Shown one piece after another: positions 6,807 through 13,473 of a stretch of 26,075 nucleotides of DNA; positions within the stretch are counted from its first letter, which is position 1; each line of letters opens with the position of its first letter. The notes beneath the pieces are model-generated. The model had not been told where the DNA came from, ran no database searches, and was given only the letters and a program-made list of their open reading frames with translations. The translations under genes were made by a program, and so were the position numbers. Source of the DNA: a virus; the IMG/VR virus record IMGVR_UViG_3300030108_005600, positions 9,205 through 35,279 of that record. The stretch is one strand, 5' to 3'.

Positions 6807-7399
6807 TGTTGTATAATTCTGTATCAGATCATGACTTTTATGGACTTGCAACTCATGAATGGATTGGTATTATTTTACCTTATGAATCTCAAAAAAATCA
6901 AATTGATGGAAATTCTGGTTTTGGATATAGATTTAGAGTCGCAATCATGGGATACCATCCTTTAGATAGTTCAATAAAAGATGAAGAAATAGTTTTTGCT
7001 TTGGTTGCTCTTGGTGTCTCTGATGGAAGTGGTGCAGGAGGTAGAAAAAAAGATCCAGCACTATCTCAAGGTGATGTTGTTCTTGGTAAATTTTTAGATG
7101 GTGATCGAAAACAAAATCCTATAATATTGAATGTTTTAGGTAGATCTTCGGGTATTAGATATGGTAAAGGTAGATTTGATTCAAAAACTGGATTTGTTGG
7201 ATCAACTAAGAAAGGTAATTTACTTAATGCTATTGCTAATCAAAATGAAGAAACAAATGAAAATATTGGGTTAAATTCTCCTAGAGCTGTATCATCATCA
7301 AATAATAAAAGACAACCACCCATAGAACAGATGGCTCAACAGGGATTAAATCCTAATGAAAACAAAGTTGGTGTAATCCCAGAACCTTCTAAACAATAA
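6806..7399 (+). CDS. 5: gp5-like baseplate spike protein, OB-fold domain only (no lysozyme)
   Basis: A 197-residue protein with a good Shine-Dalgarno (GGAGG 6792-6796). Residues 12-113 match the N-terminal OB domain of T4 gp5: GLATHEWIGIILP, then FRVAIMGYHP (compare VRVVGLHP in T4), a SDGSGAGG loop, and GDVVLGKFLDGD followed by NPIILNVLGR. This domain binds the gp27 ring. Full-length T4 gp5 (575 residues) continues with a lysozyme and a beta-helix. Here the OB domain is followed only by a hydrophilic Asn/Gln/Pro-rich tail (135-197). I see no T4-type lysozyme domain here or elsewhere in the window. A beta-helical candidate lies separately at 9544-10077. The gene directly follows the gp27-like gene, overlapping it by one base. 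Confidence 0.8.
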   Translation: MLYNSVSDHDFYGLATHEWIGIILPYESQKNQIDGNSGFGYRFRVAIMGYHPLDSSIKDEEIVFALVALGVSDGSGAGGRKKDPALSQGDVVLGKFLDGDRKQNPIILNVLGRSSGIRYGKGRFDSKTGFVGSTKKGNLLNAIANQNEETNENIGLNSPRAVSSSNNKRQPPIEQMAQQGLNPNENKVGVIPEPSKQ

Positions 7400-7412
7400 T
7401 ATGGTAAGATTC

Positions 7413-7420
7413 AATAAATA
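7413..7420 (+). promoter_or_regulatory. Candidate late promoter box (AATAAATA) before the 700-residue structural gene
   Basis: AATAAATA, one mismatch from TATAAATA, lies in the 42-base gap after the gp5-like gene. It is 21 bases before the ATG at 7442 and just ahead of a strong ribosome-binding site. Placement in one of the few true intergenic gaps supports it; chance is not excluded. Confidence 0.42.
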
Positions 7421-7428
7421 TCAGATAC

Positions 7429-7434
7429 GGAGGA
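7429..7434 (+). promoter_or_regulatory. Strong Shine-Dalgarno (GGAGGA) for the 700-residue structural gene
   Basis: GGAGGA ends seven bases before the ATG at 7442, an ideal spacing. Most neighbouring genes rely on overlap with the upstream stop or weaker sites, so this marks a newly started and probably highly expressed translation unit. Confidence 0.75.
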
Positions 7435-7441
7435 AATAATT

Positions 7442-9544
7442 ATGGTTACGCCAGCACCAGAAATTTTAGATCAAACAACTATTAACACTATTAAAAATTT
7501 AATAGAAGCAAATCCTCCCTCCGAAAAAATACAAAATGCTATAAGAAAATATAAAAATACATATCCAGAAGTTTTTAAAGATGTTTCACCAATAGATAAT
7601 GATTTACTTTCTTCAGAAGAACAAATAAAAAGATTTAATTTAATTAAAACTCATAGAACGGAACCAGTGCCTGATAGTATTACCACTGGATTTCATATTG
7701 TTTCCCCAAATGCATGTAAAGATAGCACATTTGATCAAATGGAAGCTAATTTGAAGAATTTTTTTAGTAAAATTAATGCTCCTGGAAGTTCATCACTAAA
7801 TTTACCTAATGAGATTAAACAAATGTCTAAGGTAATGAGTCGTGGTATGAATGGTTATGTTAATAAAATAACTGGTTCTTTAAATGATAAAATGGCAGAA
7901 TTGATGAGTTCTGGATTTGATGGAATAGCAACATCTTATCAAACACAAGCAGATCTGGGATTGATACCTTATAGTAAAGCTATTCAGTTAATCAAAGCAG
8001 AGCAAGAGGGTCTTTTGCCCTCTATTAGTTCATTATTAGATGGAGTCAATTGTGTAGGCCCAAAAATAATGGATGCCTTGACTGGTACTTTAAGTGATTT
8101 ACTCACATCAGCAATGAAAAATGCAACTAATGTTCCTGCATGTGCTGTGGAACAAATGATGGGTGCTGTTACTCATGACATCGCAAATACCATAGATGAT
8201 GCCATAACTCCACTTTTAACACCTCTTACAGGAAAGTTTGGAATAGACTTTGATATAAAGGGATTTGTACTTGGTGGTGTAGATGTTTTTAAAAGAGTAG
8301 ATGCTTTCCTCAGTTGTGATGACAAACAAAATTGCCCTTCCACTGATAAAACCATAATTGGTAAAGGTAACCAAATGGTTAAGGGAGTCGGTGATCTTAA
8401 ATCAAATTTTAAAAATGTTTTTGATGGTAATAGTTTAAATACTCTTTCTAATGCATCAAATAAAATTAAAACTCCTTTTGAAGAGAAATATGGTTCTTGG
8501 GATATTTTTGGAGGTTCTTCGTCAAATACAACATCTTTAAGTCCTTGTAATACTGGAAATCCTTTTAAATGTGGAGCTCCAACTGTTGATATATTTGGTG
8601 GTGGAGGTGTGGGTGCATCTGGTAAAATAATTTTTGGAAAATTTATTAATAGATTAGATACTGAAGATATATTTGCTGCAGTACAAAGAACTGCAAGTAT
8701 TGTTGGTGTTGAAATAACTGATCCTGGAAGTGGATATACAGAAGATCCAATAGTGAAGTTTAATGATAATTGTAATCAGGGGTTTGGAGCATATGCTAGA
8801 GCACACATAGATTCTAATCCACAATCCCCTACATATGGACAACTCTCAAGTATAACAATACTTACTTCTGGTGAAAATTATCCCGTAGAAGATGATGAGG
8901 TACCTTTATTCATAAGTGAAGTTATTATTGAAAATCAAGGTGAAGGATATACCGAAAATGATACTTTAGAAAATTTTAATTTGAATATAACTAATGGTAG
9001 AATTACAGGGGGTAAAATGATTAATGATATTCCTTATAACGATTTACCTAATCTAAATATTAATAGTGATACTGGAGTTGGTGCTATCTTAAGACCTATA
9101 ATGTCTAAAACAAGACCTCAAGGTGAAGTTGTTCAAGTTATAGATTGCATTAGTGGTAGAAAAGAGTTAATTGGTTATGTAAATGGTGTTCCATATTATG
9201 GCCCATTCCATTTCCATCCAACAAAAGGTGTAAAAATGGTTGGGGCTAAACATGTAGACTACTCACATGAGATAATTTACAATACAATGGAGGAAAGTCT
9301 TGAACAACCTTCAGTAGTTTCTCAAGTGTCTACATCTACAATTTTAGAAACTAATGAAACTGTGGAGACAACGACATCAGTTGATCAAACACCAATAATT
9401 GTAACAGAGCAAGTGACTTCAACTCCTCCTATGACAGAGACAACAACTGATACTTCGACTTCCTCTAGTTCAAGTAATCCTACTCCACCAAGTAGTCCAC
9501 CAAGTAGTCCACCTTCAGGTGGTGGATATGGAGGAGGTTACTGA
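7442..9544 (+). CDS. Large T4-like structural protein of the baseplate/spike region (function unassigned)
   Basis: A 700-residue protein lying between the gp5-like OB gene and the beta-helical gene. Residues 1-350 are mainly helical, with cysteines at 204, 234, 292 and 298. Residues 350-395 are a Gly/Ser/Cys-rich link. Residues 415-560 contain repeated beta units with DPGSGYTEDPIVKF and NQGEGYTENDTL. Residues 575-620 carry a His-rich motif (YYGPFHFHP, then VGAKH and SHEIIY) that I recall in several structural proteins of marine T4-like phages. The last ~75 residues are Thr/Ser/Pro-rich and end in SSPPSGGGYGGGY. Its location suggests a central baseplate, spike or tip component. The stop overlaps the next ATG (TGATG), and the Gly codons double as that gene's ribosome-binding site. 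Confidence 0.75.
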   Translation: MVTPAPEILDQTTINTIKNLIEANPPSEKIQNAIRKYKNTYPEVFKDVSPIDNDLLSSEEQIKRFNLIKTHRTEPVPDSITTGFHIVSPNACKDSTFDQMEANLKNFFSKINAPGSSSLNLPNEIKQMSKVMSRGMNGYVNKITGSLNDKMAELMSSGFDGIATSYQTQADLGLIPYSKAIQLIKAEQEGLLPSISSLLDGVNCVGPKIMDALTGTLSDLLTSAMKNATNVPACAVEQMMGAVTHDIANTIDDAITPLLTPLTGKFGIDFDIKGFVLGGVDVFKRVDAFLSCDDKQNCPSTDKTIIGKGNQMVKGVGDLKSNFKNVFDGNSLNTLSNASNKIKTPFEEKYGSWDIFGGSSSNTTSLSPCNTGNPFKCGAPTVDIFGGGGVGASGKIIFGKFINRLDTEDIFAAVQRTASIVGVEITDPGSGYTEDPIVKFNDNCNQGFGAYARAHIDSNPQSPTYGQLSSITILTSGENYPVEDDEVPLFISEVIIENQGEGYTENDTLENFNLNITNGRITGGKMINDIPYNDLPNLNINSDTGVGAILRPIMSKTRPQGEVVQVIDCISGRKELIGYVNGVPYYGPFHFHPTKGVKMVGAKHVDYSHEIIYNTMEESLEQPSVVSQVSTSTILETNETVETTTSVDQTPIIVTEQVTSTPPMTETTTDTSTSSSSSNPTPPSSPPSSPPSGGGYGGGY
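9430..9543 (+). repeat. Low-complexity Thr/Ser/Pro/Gly-coding tract at the end of the 700-residue gene
   Basis: The DNA holds short tandem units (CCACCAAGTAGT-type and GGTGGA/GGAGGA runs) coding for a Thr/Ser stretch, SPPSSPPS and GGGYGGGY. The final GGAGGAGG at 9530-9537 serves as Shine-Dalgarno for the ATG at 9544. Such tracts are prone to length change by slippage and usually encode flexible linkers. Confidence 0.6.
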
Positions 9545-10077
9545 TGAATGAAGATGCTAGAAGACAGGAAGTAATTGGCCAAAAATTATATTTAGAGACC
9601 GATAATCCTAGTAACAGTGATTTTGGCCCAGAGGCTTTTGCTATTAAAGGTACTAATGACGACGGATGTAGATTTGTATTAGCTCATCATGAATCTAATA
9701 CCACTAGAATAGAATCTGAAGGAGATATATTACTTAATGCTGGAGTAAAAAGTAAAAATTTTGGAACAAGTTTAAATGTAATATCACATGGAGGAGACAT
9801 TCAAGTAAATTCTACCATGGCTGGAATTGGTATTAAGGCAAGTGATGAACTTATATTAGAAGCAGATAAAATTATACTTAAAGCAAATAAAATTCAAATA
9901 GGTGACCAATTTTCTCATGGAACTAAAGAAATTACATTAAATGCAACTAGAATACAAGTTGATGGTAAAAAAGGCAATTTACCAAATCATTTAAAATTGA
10001 GTTGGGGTTCCGCAATTTCTTTTGGGCCTGGTGGTTTTGTTGGTCAATCAGTCGCAGATAAATTTTTTAGTAGATAA
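9544..10077 (+). CDS. Beta-helical spike/needle-like protein (resembles the gp5 C-terminal / VgrG needle region)
   Basis: This 177-residue protein is dominated by short alternating beta repeats from about residue 55: RIESEGDILLNAG, NVISHGGDIQVNS, IGIKASDELILEAD, KIILKANKIQIGD, KEITLNATRIQVDGKKG. The pattern of 'G-D-I-x-L-x-A' and 'K-I-x-L-x-A-x-x-I-x-I' is that of the triple-stranded beta-helix in gp5 and VgrG needles. It ends in SFGPGGFVGQSVADKFFSR. A very strong ribosome-binding site (GGAGGAGG, 9530-9537) precedes the ATG, which overlaps the previous stop (TGATG). I infer that it supplies the membrane-piercing needle that is missing from the short gp5-like protein at 6806-7399. A peripheral fibre role is the alternative. 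Confidence 0.62.
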   Translation: MNEDARRQEVIGQKLYLETDNPSNSDFGPEAFAIKGTNDDGCRFVLAHHESNTTRIESEGDILLNAGVKSKNFGTSLNVISHGGDIQVNSTMAGIGIKASDELILEADKIILKANKIQIGDQFSHGTKEITLNATRIQVDGKKGNLPNHLKLSWGSAISFGPGGFVGQSVADKFFSR

Positions 10078-10079
10078 TA

Positions 10080-13000
10080 ATGGCTAACGTTAACGCTGAC
10101 TTTAATCAATCAGGTAATTCCGTATTTGAGAACGTTTATATTACGGGATCACTGGATTATGATTTTAGTAATGATGATTTAACTATTGCAAAATTAGATG
10201 TAGCAGAATCAAACTTTAAGAAGATATTAATAGATAATCTTATTGTTTCAGCAGGTTCTTTTGCTGGCATAACGACTTTTAATGATGAAGTACATATAGA
10301 AGATTGGATTTATCATTATAATGATTTTACTGAAGGTATAGATCTAATAAATCCTAAAACTGGTAGAAAAGAATTAGATACCAAATTTGGTTTTCCTTTT
10401 GAAAATACCTTTGCTATAAACACTAATAATGTAGAAAGATTAACTATAAATCCTGAAGGATTTGTTGGTATTGCAACTGCAAATCCAGTACAAAAATTCC
10501 AGATAAATTCTGGTGCTAATTCTCTTGTGGTTACAGGTGTTGGTACATTGGGTGTTGGAACTGAAAGTCCTGGTAATTTTGGTATCAATAATACAGAACA
10601 TGGTCAATTAAGAGCAGATTTTGATGGAAGTATAAGAATAGCTAGAAATATTTACGATTCATCGGGTTCTCCAGGTGTCAATAATTATTGGATGAGACGA
10701 GATGAAAATGGAATAAGATGGGTACCACTTACACCAGAATTTAAAGAGGGTATTTTTATTCAAGATGAAGGAGTAGATATTCCATCCGCAGGTGCTGCAC
10801 AATCATTCACAACAATAAACTTTAAACAAAAAAATAGTTTAGGTTTGGGAGTTGATACACTTATTCCTACAGCAGGTGATACTACTACATCATCAGGTAG
10901 TGGTCTAGCAACGGTTACTACTTTTGATTTATGGGGTCATACTGATTCTACTAATACATCTTCAATCTACAGGATGACTAAGGTTGGTATTAAAAATAGT
11001 AGTCCATCAACTGATTTAGATGTAACGGGAACTGTTCATTTTAGTGATACACTTGATGTTGATGGTGGAGTAACTTTCAATTCAACTTTAGATGTTGATG
11101 CTGCTACAACTTTAAACAGTACACTTGATGTTGATGGTGGTACAACTCTAAACAGTACACTTGATGTTGATGGCAATACAACCTTAAATGCAGGATTAGA
11201 TGTTGATGGTGCTACAACTTTAAACAGTACACTTGATGTTGATGCAGGTACAACTTTAAACAGTACACTTGATGTTGATGGACTAGTAACATTTAATAAT
11301 GTAACTGATGCATCAAGCACCACTTCAGCTTCAGTTCAGATTGATGGTGGTGTTGGTATTGTAAAAAATGTACGAATAGGTGAGAATTTACATTTAATTG
11401 ATGATAAAAAAGCATTTTTTGGTGGTGAAGATGACCTAGAAATATTCCATCAATCTTCAGACAATACTTCAAGAATATTAAGTGATAATAAAAATTTATT
11501 AATATATACCACTGGTTCTGCTTCGGTAAGTATTTTATCTAACAGTAAAAATGCTGTTGTAGCTAGTCCTAATTCAGATGTTGGATTGTATTTTGATAAT
11601 GTACTTAAGTTCAAAACTACAGGAATTGGGGCTTCTGCTGTAGGAAGTTTGGGAGTAAGAGATGATTTAGAAGTTCTAGGTGTTTCTACAGTTGCGGGAA
11701 TTGCCACATTTAAAGATGATGTAGGAATTGCCAAGACTTTATTTTTAAAGTCTTTCTTAAAAGATAGTAATAACAATACTGGTGTAGGTATTGCTAAAAC
11801 AGATTATCGTTTGGCATCTGTTGGTTCTGGTGTATCATGGAGACCATCTGGTGTTGAAACTGAAAATGCTATTTGGGTTTCGGTTGATGGTATTGATACT
11901 AATAGTGGATTACTTGAAGGTGATGCAAAAAGGACAATTGGTGCAGCTGCAGCAATAGCACAAGAAGGGGATACTATTATTATTCGTTCTGGTACTTATG
12001 TTGAAAATAATCCAATTGGATTAAGAACTGATGTTTCAGTTTCTGGCGAAGACTTAAGACTTGTAACCATAGTTCCTCAAAATAGGAATAAAGATGTTTT
12101 TCATGTTAGAAGAGGTTGTCTAATACAAAATGTCAACTTTTCAGGCCCAGTTAATGATGGTCAGAGTGGAGTTTCATATGATCATTCTAATTGTGGTGCT
12201 GTTGCATTTCCCCCAACAGAAACAGGAATTGCTGGTGGGGTAGACTTTCAGGCGGTAACTGGATACACAGATTTTGGTCCTGCAAATGAAGGTGCTGCTG
12301 GTAGATGGAGATCTCCATATATTCGTAACTGTACTAATTTTATGACAGGTAGTATAGGTATGAAAATAAATGGTGATTATGCTGAAGCTAATTTCACGGG
12401 AACAAATAACTTAGGTCAAGATTTAAAATCTATGGTATGTGACTCATTTACACAATATAATGAAGCAGGTATTGGTGTTTCTCTTACTAATAATGCATAT
12501 GCTCAATTAGTTTCTATATTTACAATTGCAACTGAAGTTGGTATTGCTGCCAATAGTGGTGGTCAATGTGATTTAACAAACTCTAATTCATCATTTGGTA
12601 CTTTTGGTTTGGTTGCTGATGGTTTTGGTCGTGTAGAATTTTCAGGATTTACATTAGAGGATGCTCCTGCAGAAGTAGATGTGGTGAGTATAAATGGTGT
12701 TGTTGATGATGAAAATAATTTTAGAAAACCATTTGATGGTCAGGGTGTTTATTTCCACATTAATTTAGTTGATTTTGATGATACAACTGTTTCTGGTATA
12801 GTTACACAACCTCTTCAATTAGTTAGAGGTATTACTGTTACATTTGGAGGAAATCCTGGTGAATATAGTGCAGGAGCACCTCCTATTGTTACTGTCAATA
12901 CTCCATTAGGGCCAGAGGCAATTCTTCCTGAATTTTCTCCAAATGTGAGTGCTGCAGGAACAATTACTTCAATTGATGTTCTTAATAGTGGTAGAAATTT

Positions 13001-13472
13001 TCTTCCAAATCAAGCAATAAATGTTACCATTTCTGGTGGTGGTTCTGCAACAGCAATCGCTGATATGGATCCAATATTATTTACTGTTGAAAGTTCGACG
13101 GAACCAGATCCTACAACTGGATTATGTGATGTAACATTTAATGAATTTATACCCTACCCAGTTTTTGGGGGAACAAAAGTTGAATTTGTAAGAATTAGTA
13201 GAATTATCACTAGTTCTCATTCCTTTGAGTATGTTGGTGCTGGTACAGACATAAATAGAGCAAACCCCTTCCAAGGAGGAGTACCTGTTCCTGAAAATGA
13301 AATTGTTGCAATTAATGGTGGTCAAGTACCTTTTACAAGTACGGATCAAAAAGGAAACTTTAGAATTGGTGAGGGATTAGTTATTGATCAGACAACATCT
13401 ACAATTTCAGGTCGAGATTTTAACAGAGCACTTCAAGCACAAATAACACCCTTAATATTAGCATTAAGATAA
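10080..13472 (+). CDS. Large fibre/structural protein with DVDG repeats and a beta-helix domain
   Basis: This 1130-residue protein starts two bases after the previous stop. Visible parts are: an N-terminal virion-binding-like region (1-130); GIGT/GVGTE-type fibre motifs (140-170); seven 12-residue LDVDGxTTLNST repeats (325-408); and a module with VQIDGGVGIVKNVRIGENLHL (about 415-450) that recurs in the 2014-residue fibre. Residues about 595-870 look like a right-handed parallel beta-helix of pectate-lyase type (IWVSVDGID, TIGAAAAIAQEGDTIIIRSG, then regular G/N-rich turns). The end (NPFQGGVPVPENEIVAINGG, ...RDFNRALQAQITPLILALR) looks conserved, as I recall it in marine T4-like phages. Likely a trimeric fibre or baseplate-attached structure; enzymatic activity is not shown. 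Confidence 0.72.
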   Translation: MANVNADFNQSGNSVFENVYITGSLDYDFSNDDLTIAKLDVAESNFKKILIDNLIVSAGSFAGITTFNDEVHIEDWIYHYNDFTEGIDLINPKTGRKELDTKFGFPFENTFAINTNNVERLTINPEGFVGIATANPVQKFQINSGANSLVVTGVGTLGVGTESPGNFGINNTEHGQLRADFDGSIRIARNIYDSSGSPGVNNYWMRRDENGIRWVPLTPEFKEGIFIQDEGVDIPSAGAAQSFTTINFKQKNSLGLGVDTLIPTAGDTTTSSGSGLATVTTFDLWGHTDSTNTSSIYRMTKVGIKNSSPSTDLDVTGTVHFSDTLDVDGGVTFNSTLDVDAATTLNSTLDVDGGTTLNSTLDVDGNTTLNAGLDVDGATTLNSTLDVDAGTTLNSTLDVDGLVTFNNVTDASSTTSASVQIDGGVGIVKNVRIGENLHLIDDKKAFFGGEDDLEIFHQSSDNTSRILSDNKNLLIYTTGSASVSILSNSKNAVVASPNSDVGLYFDNVLKFKTTGIGASAVGSLGVRDDLEVLGVSTVAGIATFKDDVGIAKTLFLKSFLKDSNNNTGVGIAKTDYRLASVGSGVSWRPSGVETENAIWVSVDGIDTNSGLLEGDAKRTIGAAAAIAQEGDTIIIRSGTYVENNPIGLRTDVSVSGEDLRLVTIVPQNRNKDVFHVRRGCLIQNVNFSGPVNDGQSGVSYDHSNCGAVAFPPTETGIAGGVDFQAVTGYTDFGPANEGAAGRWRSPYIRNCTNFMTGSIGMKINGDYAEANFTGTNNLGQDLKSMVCDSFTQYNEAGIGVSLTNNAYAQLVSIFTIATEVGIAANSGGQCDLTNSNSSFGTFGLVADGFGRVEFSGFTLEDAPAEVDVVSINGVVDDENNFRKPFDGQGVYFHINLVDFDDTTVSGIVTQPLQLVRGITVTFGGNPGEYSAGAPPIVTVNTPLGPEAILPEFSPNVSAAGTITSIDVLNSGRNFLPNQAINVTISGGGSATAIADMDPILFTVESSTEPDPTTGLCDVTFNEFIPYPVFGGTKVEFVRISRIITSSHSFEYVGAGTDINRANPFQGGVPVPENEIVAINGGQVPFTSTDQKGNFRIGEGLVIDQTTSTISGRDFNRALQAQITPLILALR
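11052..11303 (+). repeat. Seven tandem 36-bp units encoding LDVDGxTTLNST
   Basis: Seven in-frame 12-codon units follow one another: LDVDGGVTFNST, LDVDAATTLNST, LDVDGGTTLNST, LDVDGNTTLNAG, LDVDGATTLNST, LDVDAGTTLNST, LDVDGLVTFNNV. Several adjacent units are nearly identical in DNA (around ACTTTAAACAGTACACTTG), the inner ones more so than the outer ones. This indicates recent duplication and possible copy-number variation. The protein unit suits a regular beta-structured fibre shaft. Confidence 0.9.
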
Positions 13473-13473
13473 T

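Noticed and set aside
11052-11303. Short regular repeats considered as a CRISPR array
   Set aside because: There are no unique spacers; the units are contiguous, in frame and encode a regular protein repeat.
11036-11323. 95-codon minus-strand ORF with STSSVLFKV repeats
   Set aside because: It is the antisense shadow of the seven 36-bp DVDG repeats; repeats whose length is a multiple of three keep antisense frames open.
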